Below the pieces are notes generated by a model. That model worked only from the letters and a program-made list of their open reading frames with translations. It was not told the origin of the DNA and ran no database searches. The position numbers and the translations under genes were made by a program. Positions 53,050 to 61,781 of a DNA stretch of 64,000 nt are shown here, one piece after another; the first letter of the stretch is position 1; each line of letters opens with the position of its first letter. The stretch comes from Paraburkholderia xenovorans LB400 (GTDB lineage: Bacteria; Pseudomonadota; Gammaproteobacteria; Burkholderiales; Burkholderiaceae), in assembly GCF_000013645.1 (NCBI RefSeq), contig NC_007951.1, positions 4,712,001-4,776,000 of the forward strand, written 5' to 3'.

Positions 53050-54565
53050 GACCGTCCTCCTGGTCGCGCGTAACGCGCAGTCGTTCATAACGGTAGACGT
53101 CTGCAAGCGGTTCGACCTTGAGCGTGATTGCTGTTCTCACCCCGTCACCCGAATGGACCGACTGGCTCTTCAGTCGGGCAAGGATGTTCAGGACATGGTC
53201 TCCGCTCGGACGTCCGGACTCGAGCGCGAGTTCGACGGCAACCAGCACGGCCTCCAGGCCATGAACGGGAGTGGCCGCCAGAACCTGGACCATTACGCGG
53301 TCGCCACCGGTCTGCCTCAGCAGGTGTCTCTGCAGGCGAAGCATCGGCTCTGGCATCGTCAGGAACGGCGCGCCGTTCCGCAACGCACCGGGCTTGCGCT
53401 CCACCAGAGCGATGTAGTGCCTCCAGTCGTAGAAGGTTTGGTAACGGTCGAAGCTGCGGGGATGGCGGGCAATTTCGACGCCGTCGGCTACGAGGCTGAT
53501 GTAGGTCGGATAGCTACGCAGGCTCACGATGTGATGTGCATACTCCGTCGGCACGCTATAACGGTTCCGGTCGAGATGTACCAGACTCGTCGGCGAGACG
53601 CGCACGGGCTTCTCAATGTAGCCGTCGAACGGCTTCGGAACCTGCATCAGCCGGGGGCGCTCATCCGCCAGGGCGTCTTCTACACTGAGCTCAGGCCATT
53701 GCGGATGTCTCAATTGTTTCCAGGCCTGTTGACAGCGTTCGGCCAGCCATATGTTCAGGACCTCAAGCGATTCCCACCGGATACCAATTGCGTCGTGCCA
53801 TATCTGTCGGCGCCGGTCCTGAACATTCTTCTCAACGATGCCTTTCTCCCAGCCGGCTGCTCGGTTGCAGAACTCAGGCTCGAACAGGTAGTGACCGCAC
53901 ATCGCATGGAAGCGCGCATTGATAGCTCGCTCCTTACCCGGACCAACCTTGTCGACGGCAGTCTTCATATTGTCGTAGATGCCGCGCCGGGGAATGCCGC
54001 CTAACGCGACGAATGCCCGTGCGTGGGCGTCGAACAGCATCTCGTGGCTTTGGGTCGGATAAGCCACAAGCCAGAAGGCACGACTCGCGGCGAGCTTCAT
54101 GTGTGCGACCTCTACACGTCGCCTGAGGCCACCAATAAAAACATACTCGCAGCTCCAGTCGAACTGGAACGCTTCACCGTATTCAAAGGCAAGAGGTATG
54201 AAGGCGCCACGTTGCGCCCCGGAATCGCGCTCTTTCTTCCAGTTGCGCACAAAGGCCGACACGCGGTCGTAGCTGCCGTCGTAGCCAGCCGCCCGTAAAT
54301 CTTCATACATCTGAGTAGCGGAGCGCCGTTCCCGTCTTGTACGCCTTGTATCGGCGACCAGCCACAGTCGCAGTTGCTCCGACCATGGGTCGACGACGCT
54401 GTTGCTGACGCGTCTGGCGAACTTCGGCTCGCTCGCCGACGGCTCGCGCAACCATCGTCGAATCGTATTTCTCGAAAGCCCAGTCTGTCTAGCAATGTCC
54501 CGAAGAGGGACGCCGTCGCGGAAATGCATCCGCCGAATCTTGGCCAACATGCTCACGGTTATCAC
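53039..54565 (-). CDS. istA: IS21 transposase IstA (second element)
   Basis: This is a 508-residue DDE transposase with an HTH (GVPLRDIARQTGLSRNTIRRWLREP). The rve domain contains FQFDWSCEYVFIGG (Asp), GIYDNMKTAVDKVG (Asp) and AGWEKGIVEKNVQDRRRQIW (Glu). I place the start at GTG 54565 (translated MITVSMLAKIRRMHF), which has AGGAG 7 bases upstream and the usual IstA beginning. Confidence 0.9.
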   Translation of the reverse strand: MITVSMLAKIRRMHFRDGVPLRDIARQTGLSRNTIRRWLREPSASEPKFARRVSNSVVDPWSEQLRLWLVADTRRTRRERRSATQMYEDLRAAGYDGSYDRVSAFVRNWKKERDSGAQRGAFIPLAFEYGEAFQFDWSCEYVFIGGLRRRVEVAHMKLAASRAFWLVAYPTQSHEMLFDAHARAFVALGGIPRRGIYDNMKTAVDKVGPGKERAINARFHAMCGHYLFEPEFCNRAAGWEKGIVEKNVQDRRRQIWHDAIGIRWESLEVLNIWLAERCQQAWKQLRHPQWPELSVEDALADERPRLMQVPKPFDGYIEKPVRVSPTSLVHLDRNRYSVPTEYAHHIVSLRSYPTYISLVADGVEIARHPRSFDRYQTFYDWRHYIALVERKPGALRNGAPFLTMPEPMLRLQRHLLRQTGGDRVMVQVLAATPVHGLEAVLVAVELALESGRPSGDHVLNILARLKSQSVHSGDGVRTAITLKVEPLADVYRYERLRVTRDQEDGHVE

Positions 54566-54827
54566 TCCGTTCTCCTGCTTGGCGTCCAAGCAGGAAGTTG
54601 AACATGTGGGTCAATTTTCGATGCAAATTTCTAGCGGAAGTGGGTCAGTTTTATGCGCCCATCAACACACATAGCGCTTGAACTGTTGCGCATCGGGCCT
54701 GCCCAGACTCGTCGACGGTGTTTGCTCGCCTGCTTGGTGCTACCCGCTGCGATGCGCCGAAGCCTCGGGAGTACGTTTTCCGATAGTTACTGCATTGGTC
54801 AGGATGATGTGAGCCGCCGTGCGTCGG

Positions 54828-55317
54828 CTACGCGTTGACCGGAACACCTGCGACCTTCGCGAAGATTTCCGCGAACTTGTCGGTCGCTGGCACCGACGCA
54901 GTCCAGTAAGTAGTCCAGCGGATGCCCTTCAGATTTCGAATGAGTGCAGCGATATCCTCTCTTGGCACATCGAGCATGTACAGCTTTCTCAGCGTTTCCT
55001 CGCGCGGCCGCTTGCCCGCGGCCAATGGACCGGCCCTAAGCAGATAGACCTTGCTCGCGTCGTCGAAATACTCCGGGCAATGCGTTCTGATGTTGACCCT
55101 ATGCTCTCTGACAACAGCTATCTTCATTTCGAGCGGAATTGAAGCTGGAATGATGCTATTCAGCTTCGCAAGTAAGTCGCGAAGCACGAAAGCTGGGCCA
55201 GCCGTTGATTCCCCGAGCCCCAGCTCTTCCCGAACCTTCTGCTCATCATCGTCTGTCAAGCGTACCTTGAAATCACCCGCATTTTTGTGATTTCCGAGGA
55301 GCTTGCACCGTATCATC
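54828..55317 (-). CDS. Hypothetical protein, second of an overlapping pair
   Basis: This is a 162-residue protein, MIRCKLLGNHKNAGDFKVRLTDDDEQKVREELGLGE..., with no recognised domain. The start ATG shares bases with the TGA of the preceding small gene (ATGA), which implies translational coupling. An alternative reading is one gene broken by a frameshift, but the exact ATGA overlap favours two genes. In the pre-inversion order it lay on the plus strand of the defence island. Confidence 0.6.
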
Positions 55318-55510
55318 CGTTGCGAGCGAGCAGTATGAATAGCTCGAGCTGTCCCCAAACAATCTTGCCCGACGAATCAGTTTTCATGAACAGCAGGAAG
55401 GCGAACTTGCCGACGCCATCCGTAAGCGTGAAGGCAATGGAAGGCTCGTGCCGCTTGACCGCCTCGAGAAATGCGGGGTGTAGCCCGGTAAAATTGAATT
55501 CAGTTGCCAA
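55313..55510 (-). CDS. Hypothetical small protein, first of an overlapping pair
   Basis: This is a 65-residue protein, MATEFNFTGLHPAFLEAVKRHEPSIAFTLTDGVGKFAFLLFMKTD..., of unknown function. It overlaps the next gene by 4 bases. The small size of the first product and the coupling resemble small two-gene cassettes (antitoxin then toxin), but no toxin or antitoxin motif is visible. The IS5 element begins 47 bases upstream, so any original promoter is displaced. Confidence 0.55.
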   Translation of the reverse strand: MATEFNFTGLHPAFLEAVKRHEPSIAFTLTDGVGKFAFLLFMKTDSSGKIVWGQLELFILLARNG

Positions 55511-55557
55511 CTTTTTTCCTCTTGGCTTGCGCGTGGTTTATCAACATTGGCGCTTAG

Positions 55558-56468
55558 ACGCTGTTGCGAAATTAAGTTTTGGGTCTGTTAACTTTTCCGG
55601 CTTGGTGTTAACTTTCTGTCTTGTTTTGCCTGACAGGAAGCGATGCCTAAAGAACTGATAGACGACGAATTGTGGTTACTCATCGAACCACTGCTGCCTG
55701 CGCGAGCACCACGCAATCGCCAGTTTGCGGGCCGCAAACCGAAACCCGACCGAGCGGTGCTGACCGGCATCGTGTTTGTGCTGCGCTCAGGCATTGCGTG
55801 GAACCTTCTGCCGCAAGAAATGGGATGTGGTTCAGGCACAGCTTGCTGGCGACGGCTCGTCGCGTGGCAAAAGGCAGGTGTCTGGCAACACATTCACGAA
55901 GCGTTGCTCGCCGAACTGCGTCGCCGTGGCGAAATCGATTTCTCGCGTGCGCTCGTCGACAGCTCATCGATTCGCGCCGTGCTGGCGGGAAAAAAACCGG
56001 CCCGAATCCCACGGACCGGCGCAAGCTCGGCAGCAAACACCACCTCATCGTCGACGCGCAAGGCATCCCGCTCGCGGTCATCCTGAGCGCGGCGAACCGG
56101 CACGACATTACCCAGCTTGATGCGCTGGTCGATGCCATTCCGCGCATCCGGGGCAAGCGGGGTCGTCCCTTGCACAAGCCGCGAATCGTTCAGGGCGACC
56201 GGGGCTACAGTTCCGAACCCCATCGGCAACGCTTGCGTGAGCGAGGCATCACGCCACTACTCGCAAAAGTCGGCGCGCCGCATGGCAGTGGGCTCGGCAA
56301 AACACGTTGGCCAGTCGAGCGTTCGATTGCGTGGCTTCACTCGTTTCGACGGCTCAAGATTCGTTACGAACGCTATGCGCATGTTCACGAAGCATTCCTG
56401 TCTTTGGCTTGCGCCTTAATTTGCTGGACGCGCCTAAAGCCTCTGTTTAACTAATTTCGCAACAGCTT
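55558..56468 (+). mobile_element. IS5-family (IS427 group) element, 911 bp
   Basis: The near-identical inverted ends read a(c/a)GCTGTTGCGAAATTA. They are flanked by a target duplication CTTAG (55553-55557 and 56469-56473), of the kind used by IS427-group elements. It has one transposase gene in two overlapping frames. Confidence 0.9.
55643..56454 (+). CDS. IS5/IS427 transposase, two frames joined by -1 frameshift
   Basis: The first frame (MPKELIDDELWLLIEPLLPAR ... ALVDSSSIRAVLAGKK) carries the HTH-like region and the first Asp (VDSSS). The -1 frame continues with GPNPTDRRKLGSKHHLIVDAQG, the second Asp in VQGDRGYSS and the Glu in RWPVERSIAWLHSFRRL. The two overlap at a run of seven A (55990-55996), the usual programmed frameshift site of this group. 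The fused product is 270 residues and complete. Confidence 0.92.
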
Positions 56469-56535
56469 CTTAGTCGGAAGTTTGCGCGAGGTTGCCGGTC
56501 ATCACTGGCGCGGGACCGGGTTCGGGCGGCTCTCA

Positions 56536-56801
56536 TCACCGGGCTTCGCACCAGCGAAGCGCGCCTTGCTTCAGCCAGAAATGTGAGCGGCAGCCGACTC
56601 TGTGCGGTCAACGGACGGAGTCAGGCTCGGAGGGTGTCTGCTTTCTTGCGTGAGAGCCCACCGCGGACGTTGCCCTTCAATCATCGGCAACTGGATGCTA
56701 TCCCCCCCGTATCCACATGGACAGCGGAGGGCAGCTAGCCAGTAATGGCCGTTCTCGCCGACCACAATTGCGAAGCATACTGCAAGCGAAGTTGTGGACA
56801 A
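56536..56801 (-). pseudogene. DUF6527-like protein with a frameshift
   Basis: The first frame reads YWLAALRCPCGYGGDSIQLPMIEGQRPRWALTQESRHPPSLTPSVDRT. It then leaves the family pattern and stops. The next frame continues with VGCRSHFWLKQGALRWCEAR and a stop at 56536, exactly the expected C-terminus of DUF6527 (CPCGxG..., PSVxR..GCRSHF...G.V.WC). The break is near 56605-56615. DUF6527 genes are often found with ubiquitin-like/E1/E2 modules in bacteria; none of those partners is visible here. Confidence 0.7.
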
Positions 56802-56886
56802 AACCGTCTAGTTGCGCCCCGCCGTGTAGATGTCGGTTGCAGACGCTAGCGCGGTCGACCCTTGGACCCTCGTAGAAAGGGGCAGC

Positions 56887-57904
56887 TTACGAGGGAGCTA
56901 TCTGTGCCTGCGCCCGAGTTATCGCTTCCTGAATCGACTGTTTCGCCCATGGCGGCGAAAGTGCGTCAGAAATTTCAGCGAAGTAAGTGTCGTTCCCATC
57001 GAACTTTGCATCGGGCAGAGTCCACGCATGGTCCCTCGAGCGCTCATAAACCACAAGGCCTTCAGGACAGAGCCTTAGCGAGAACTGACAGTCCCGCCGG
57101 GACTCCTCGTCAAAGGGCGCTAGGAATTGGCCTTCTGGCTCCAACACTTGCTGCGCAAGAAAACGCAAATTTCGACGCAGACGGAACATGGCGTCAGTCA
57201 CCTTGCCGGGCGTTGATGCACTTGTGACCCCGCGTCCCGGCGAGGAGTAGGCCTTTCCACCAATGATTAGTGGCGCTTCAATTCCAGATTTCCGGAGCAT
57301 CTTGCGGTCATTGTCGTCAAACTGACGTTCAGGAATCAGCGTCCCCCTCAGTCGGTAGGGCTCAACAACAACCGGCCAGTTTCTAGCCACCACTCGAATC
57401 AAGTCTTCGCGTGCAAACAACAACGGGTCGCCTGAGTGCGGAAGAACGTCGATAAAAAGCGCTGCGTCTGCAAAGAACATCGCAAACAGCAGGTAGTTGC
57501 TTCGAGACGAAAAGTATTGGTCGGTAGATGCTTCTCCCAGATGCAAGTGATGGATGCCCCAGTCCGCCCACAGCAAGTCGGTTCTTTCGCTCCGATTCTT
57601 GCCGCTGGAATCAAACCGAAGAAGTCCCTTGCCCTGGAACGGGTTGATGTCATCGCCATTTCGAATGGCCTGTTCAATTGAACGAAGGGCCTTGACTGTG
57701 GGCTCATCAAGCGACTTCGGAAAGTTATCCGATGCATAGATTTGGCGTGGACGAGGGTCGATTGTCCGCAGCCGGAAATCCATCCACCGAAGCAACGGAG
57801 TTTGCAGGCCGGCGACGGCTAGGCTGTGCTTCAATCCGAATCCGGTGATAAGTTCCGTGGCAATCTCGTCAACATTCTTCAGAAACTCACCTGTCAGTTC
57901 ATCT
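56887..57904 (-). pseudogene. Unknown gene cut at its 5' end by IS66 copy 2
   Basis: This is the nearly complete coding part of an unrecognised soluble protein (DELTGEFLKNVDEIATELITGF ...). Notable segments are LLWADWGIHHLHLGEAS, FFADAALFIDVLPHSGDPLLF and CPEGLVVYERSRDHAW. The first codons lie 13 kb away at 44040-44058; together they make 342 codons in frame. A chimeric start inside the IS66 end (VHPYELGVLDRALTDEL) is possible now. Before the inversion it lay on the plus strand 70 bases after the beta-flower gene. Confidence 0.7.
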
Positions 57905-58000
57905 GTAAGCGCGCGATCTAGCACACCGAGTTCATAGGGGTGCACGGAGGTTGACGTGCCAGGCGGCGGCGCATCGATCGGCAAGGCGACCAGATCAAGC

Positions 58001-59581
58001 TCAACGAGCGGCGGTGGTCAGTTTTGCAAGGTGGAACGGCAAGAGGTCGGTCACGTCAGCATCCGGTTCGCGCTTCGGTAGTTCGGTGAGTACGTGCACG
58101 AGGTAGGCGTAGGGTTCGACGTTGCAAGCCCTGCAGGTCAGCATAAGACTGTAGATCATGGCGCTTGCCTTCGCGCCGGCAACCGTGTCACTGAACAGCC
58201 ATGAATTTCTGCCGGTACAGAATGGACGGATGTCTCGCTCGATGACGTTATTGTCGATGGGGGCCAGCCCGTCGCTCACGTAGCGACACAGATACGTCCA
58301 CTGGTTTCGCGTGTATGAGATTGCCTTGCCCAGCAGACTTTCTGGCAGGACTTGCGGTGCCTGGTCGTCCAGCCACTTTCTGAATGCTTCGAGTAGTGGC
58401 ACGCTGTGTTGCTGACGCAGGCGGTATGTGTAGTCAGCGCGCGTCTCGCCTTCGGGCAGATCGGCTTTGGTGAGCGTTTCGACCTGATACAGCGCCTTGA
58501 AGTATTCCAGCGCCTGCGCGGCACGGCCACCGGGTTTCTTCATGCCCTTGAGCGCTTCAACGAAGGCGCGACGGGCGTGAGCCAGGCAGCCGAAGTGCGT
58601 GGGGCCTTCGAGTGTGCGCCAGGCGGCATAGCCATCCGTCATCAGCAGGCCTTGATAGCCCGCGAGGAACGCTTGAGGATATTCCTGCCCGCGCCCCGGC
58701 TGGTAGTCGAACAGCACAACCGGCTGCGTGCTGCCGTCGGCACTGCGATATGTCCACATATACGAGGTGCTCTGCGCAGCACGGCCGGGTTCCTTGAGTA
58801 CCTGCACCGTTGTCTCGTCACCGTGAATCAGCGGTTGCGACAGCAGTGTCCTGTGTAGAGCCTCATAGAGCCGGCTATAGTGCAGCTCGGCGGGCCGGAT
58901 GATCCAGTTGGCCAGTGTGCCGCGTCCAACTTCAATGTCGGCGCGCCCCAATGCGTTGGCCATCCGGTATAGCGGTGTTCCGTCGACATACTTGCCGGCA
59001 GTCACGGTGGCGATCATCGCCGCACTCGCGTTGCTGCCCGGCAATGGCTGCGCCGGCATCGGTGAGGTGATCACCGGCGTGCGTTCGGCGTGGCGCTCGC
59101 AGTGCCGGCACGCGTACTTGAAACGTACATGCTGCAGCACCGAGGCCTTCGCCTCGATATGCAGCTGTTCGCTGATCTCTTCACCCATACGGTGAAGCTC
59201 GTGTGCGCAGCACGGACATATCTTCTGGTCATCAGGCAGGTCGTATTCGATGCGCTGACGTGGCAGATGGGCCGGTAGCGGTTTGCGCCCAGGACTGCGC
59301 CGTGGCGGTTGCGGCGCATCGGGCAGGCCAGTATCGGGCAGTGTGAAGGTGTCGGCAGCGACGTCCGCGTCATGCGCTTCGGTCGCAGCGATCTGCTCAG
59401 CCTCGTCGAACACACGATCGCGTAGCCTCTCACTGCTCGGGGCGAAACGTTGGCTCTGCGCCAGGCGGAACTGCTCCTCTAGTTGGGCAATACGTTCGCC
59501 CAGCTGCTGGTTGCGTGACTCCAGTTCACGGATATAGGCCTGGGCGGCGGGCGGCAATCGGGAGAAGTCGTCTTCATTCAT
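58001..59581 (-). CDS. tnpC: IS66 transposase TnpC (copy 2)
   Basis: This is 526 residues, identical in translation to the gene at 47607-49187, with the same zinc-binding and DDE motifs. It is intact, and with tnpA and tnpB it makes copy 2 a complete element. Confidence 0.93.
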   Translation of the reverse strand: MNEDDFSRLPPAAQAYIRELESRNQQLGERIAQLEEQFRLAQSQRFAPSSERLRDRVFDEAEQIAATEAHDADVAADTFTLPDTGLPDAPQPPRRSPGRKPLPAHLPRQRIEYDLPDDQKICPCCAHELHRMGEEISEQLHIEAKASVLQHVRFKYACRHCERHAERTPVITSPMPAQPLPGSNASAAMIATVTAGKYVDGTPLYRMANALGRADIEVGRGTLANWIIRPAELHYSRLYEALHRTLLSQPLIHGDETTVQVLKEPGRAAQSTSYMWTYRSADGSTQPVVLFDYQPGRGQEYPQAFLAGYQGLLMTDGYAAWRTLEGPTHFGCLAHARRAFVEALKGMKKPGGRAAQALEYFKALYQVETLTKADLPEGETRADYTYRLRQQHSVPLLEAFRKWLDDQAPQVLPESLLGKAISYTRNQWTYLCRYVSDGLAPIDNNVIERDIRPFCTGRNSWLFSDTVAGAKASAMIYSLMLTCRACNVEPYAYLVHVLTELPKREPDADVTDLLPFHLAKLTTAAR

Positions 59582-59670
59582 GCTCCCAGGATAGTCGAAT
59601 GCCGCGCGCTACAGGTTTACGGAGATTTGTAACAGTCCCTCGCGCGCGTTGCTGGCCGGCAGGCCGGTCA

Positions 59671-60024
59671 TTAGCTGGCGTGGCGGTACCGCCGCGCCGG
59701 ATGACGGCACATTGCCTCGATGTCGATACCCTCGAGCAGCCAGCGTAGCTGCTCGGTCGTCAGTTCGATCACCGCCTGTTGCCGACGCGGCCAGATGAAG
59801 TGATCTTCTTCCAGACGCCGCAACATCAGCCAGAAACCGTTGCGCTCGTAAAGTAGCAGCTTGATCCGGTTGCGTCTGCGGTTGTGGAAGGCGTACACGG
59901 CACGCGCAAACGGGTCCAGTTGCATGGATTGCTCGACCAGCGTCACCAGACTGTTGATGCCTGCCCGGAAGTCGATTGGCTCGCGGTGCAGGAACACCTT
60001 CAAATCAGCTTCGAAGCGAAACAT
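59671..60024 (-). CDS. tnpB: IS66 accessory protein TnpB (copy 2)
   Basis: This is 117 residues, the same sequence as the copy at 47164-47517; its ATG overlaps the end of tnpA. Confidence 0.9.
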   Translation of the reverse strand: MFRFEADLKVFLHREPIDFRAGINSLVTLVEQSMQLDPFARAVYAFHNRRRNRIKLLLYERNGFWLMLRRLEEDHFIWPRRQQAVIELTTEQLRWLLEGIDIEAMCRHPARRYRHAS

Positions 60025-60491
60025 CAGCGCCGTCCCAGTGCCGCGATCATGGCGCTCACGAGCGCGGCGTCGCGTTCCGAGCATTCGAGCTCAAGCTTTA
60101 CGCCATTGGGCAACTGGGCCGACAGCCATGCTGACGCTGGTGAGCGCGAAGACAGATGCGATGACCGCTGTTCTGGCTGCATGCGCACAGAATGCATCGA
60201 CGCAGGCGCCGGCGCCGTATCGGCGATGGCGACGACCGGCACGAACGCCGACGGTGAAGCGGCCATGCCGTCGTTGCTCATGCGCGTTTGCGCCTGCCGA
60301 TGCAGCCGAACCCATTTACGCAGTTGATTGGCGTTCACCCCGGCCTTCAACGCCAGACCGGACAATGACGCACCGGGCTGCTCGCAGGCCTCGACCAGCC
60401 GCCGCTTGCCTAGAGGATCGAAGCTGCGCTTGCCACCCACGCCAACGCGGGTCACCCGCAGGGGCAAAAATGAAAGGTCATCCTGGGTCAT
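60024..60491 (-). CDS. tnpA: IS66 accessory protein TnpA (copy 2)
   Basis: This is 155 residues, the same sequence as the copy at 46697-47164. Here the upstream IS66 end is uninterrupted, so this is the copy with its natural promoter region. Confidence 0.87.
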   Translation of the reverse strand: MTQDDLSFLPLRVTRVGVGGKRSFDPLGKRRLVEACEQPGASLSGLALKAGVNANQLRKWVRLHRQAQTRMSNDGMAASPSAFVPVVAIADTAPAPASMHSVRMQPEQRSSHLSSRSPASAWLSAQLPNGVKLELECSERDAALVSAMIAALGRR

Positions 60492-60577
60492 AAATTGCGT
60501 CCGCAAGTTGTGAGTTGCGGACGCAATCGTGGATCTTGCTGGACTCAAAAGCTAGGTGGGGAAAATTTCGCGCTTAC

Positions 60578-61210
60578 CTTTATGCCGACGTCGCCATCAA
60601 CTTTGCCCAACACCTCGGCGTCGGCAAAGGTGCCTTGTCTGGTTGGATGAGCGGCGATGTGAAACCGAGCCTACCGCGTCTCGTGCAAATAGCATATTGC
60701 TGCGGCTGCGCGGTGTCGGACGTCATCCTTGGAAACACGGTGATGCTGAGGCGCGTGCCCCTTTCGTCACCATTAGGTGCTTTATCCCCTAAGGAACGCG
60801 ACGGCTTCAAGAAAGGTAAGGAGTCGCTGCTGGCTGAACTGGACGCTATTGTTGAATCTGGCGCGGCGTCCAACGCGAAGGAAGCCGCCGACCAATTGCG
60901 AGTCTCAGAAAAGTACCTCAGGCGGCTGGCACCGACTCAGTCGGCGGTGCTTGTTCAGCGTGGAGCGGAAAGCCGGCAGACACAGACACTCAGTCGCCGT
61001 GAATTCCGCTTCGATGCTTTCAATCAGTCGTTCTCCACCTTGGCCGCACAAAGAGGCTTCTTGCCATCACGGCGCGCTGTTTTCGCGGACGCATTCGAGC
61101 GAACTGGTATCCGTTTTCGCTTCAACGAGGGGCAGGATTTTCTGCGTAGGGCTCGTGCGCTCGTCGAGAATCAAATGTCTCGGAAAATTTCGCCTCGCAG
61201 AGCACCCTAA
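60578..61210 (+). pseudogene. TniQ-family protein, C-terminal half (split gene)
   Basis: This is the C-terminal DNA-binding part of the TniQ gene whose first half is at 49284-49969. The helix-turn-helix segment LGVGKGALSGWMSGDVKPSLPRLVQIAYCCGCAVSDVILG is typical of TniQ C-termini. A second helical domain (AADQLRVSEKYLRRLAP ... ALVENQMSRK) follows. Joining 49284 (minus strand) to 60586 restores 437 codons including the stop, in frame. The current upstream open frame runs into the IS66 end. Confidence 0.8.
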
Positions 61211-61428
61211 ATTCGGTTGGGCGAGGCATAGCATGGCGCAATCGGACGCCATGGGTCCGCGCCTCTGGAGGCTGCGTCCGGGTCTGAAAGGGGAAACCGA
61301 TGTGGACTAAGACGAAGGAACAATCCGCGTTCGGACTTTCAGCGCTCGAAAAACAATCAGCTCGTGTCGTAAACGACAATAAGAGGTGAACTGGACAGCG
61401 CAAGCCCTTGTTCAAAATCCACTCTTTT

Positions 61429-61504
61429 TGGTGCGCCCGGCTGGGATCGAACCAGCAACCCCTGCCTTCGGAGGGCAGTACTCTATCCATTGAGCTACGG
61501 GCGC
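61429..61504 (-). tRNA. tRNA-Arg (anticodon CCG)
   Basis: This is 76 bases including an encoded CCA. The acceptor stem is GCGCCCG/CGGGCGC, the D-arm contains AGCTCAATGGATAGAGT, the anticodon stem-loop is CTGCC-CTCCGAA-GGCAG and the T-arm is GGTTCGATCC. The 3' end faces the accessory island, the usual orientation for a tRNA that served as an integration site. The preceding 61211-61428 and following 61505-61781 hold no gene. Confidence 0.96.
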
Positions 61505-61781
61505 TTCACCACGAAAGCGCGGCAACCAGAACGGATGCGACGCCAAAGCGAGAGACCGAAAGAATACCCGGTTTCGGCCACACCGTCCACCGGACGGCCT
61601 GAATGACAGCACGCGGCGCCTTCCGGCCGCTCCTCGCGATGCGGGTAAACGCCTGCTGAACACCTCGCCGCGCCCCTCGCCGCCGTCGAAATCTTGCGTC
61701 TATAATCGTCCGTGGCTGATTAAAGAACAAGAAGTTGCCGTCACGCTGTACCGCTCACATTCCCACGGAGACGAGACAAGC

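Larger units (their letters stand above)
52170..54667 (-). mobile_element. IS21-family element, 2,498 bp
   Basis: The ends read TGTTGAT--GCGC----AACTGACCCAC on both sides (left from 52170, right reverse from 54667), with TG...CA termini. It contains istA and istB on the minus strand. No target duplication is visible (left flank ...cctgggg, right flank cacatag...), which suggests a deletion or rearrangement at one end. It differs from the IS21 inside IS66 copy 1. Confidence 0.88.
57905..60577 (-). mobile_element. IS66-family element, copy 2, inverted relative to copy 1
   Basis: This is 2,673 bp from GTAAGCGCGCG at 57905 to CGCGCTTAC at 60577. Coordinates map to copy 1 as x' = 107188 - x, outside the IS21 insertion. 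The flanks are gttcatct (57897-57904) and ctttatgc (60578-60585), which are the reverse complements of the left and right flanks of copy 1. Neither copy has a matching pair of its own. Confidence 0.94.

Noticed and set aside
49284..57904. Interpretation of the IS66-bounded segment as a composite transposon
   Set aside because: A composite transposon would have one target duplication at its outer ends; the outer flanks (agatgaac and ctttatgc) do not match, and exchanged flanks show inversion instead.
60515..60577. Extended N-terminus (MRTQSWILLDSKARWGKFRAYL...) on the right TniQ half
   Set aside because: These codons come from the IS66 end; the genuine TniQ sequence starts at 60578.
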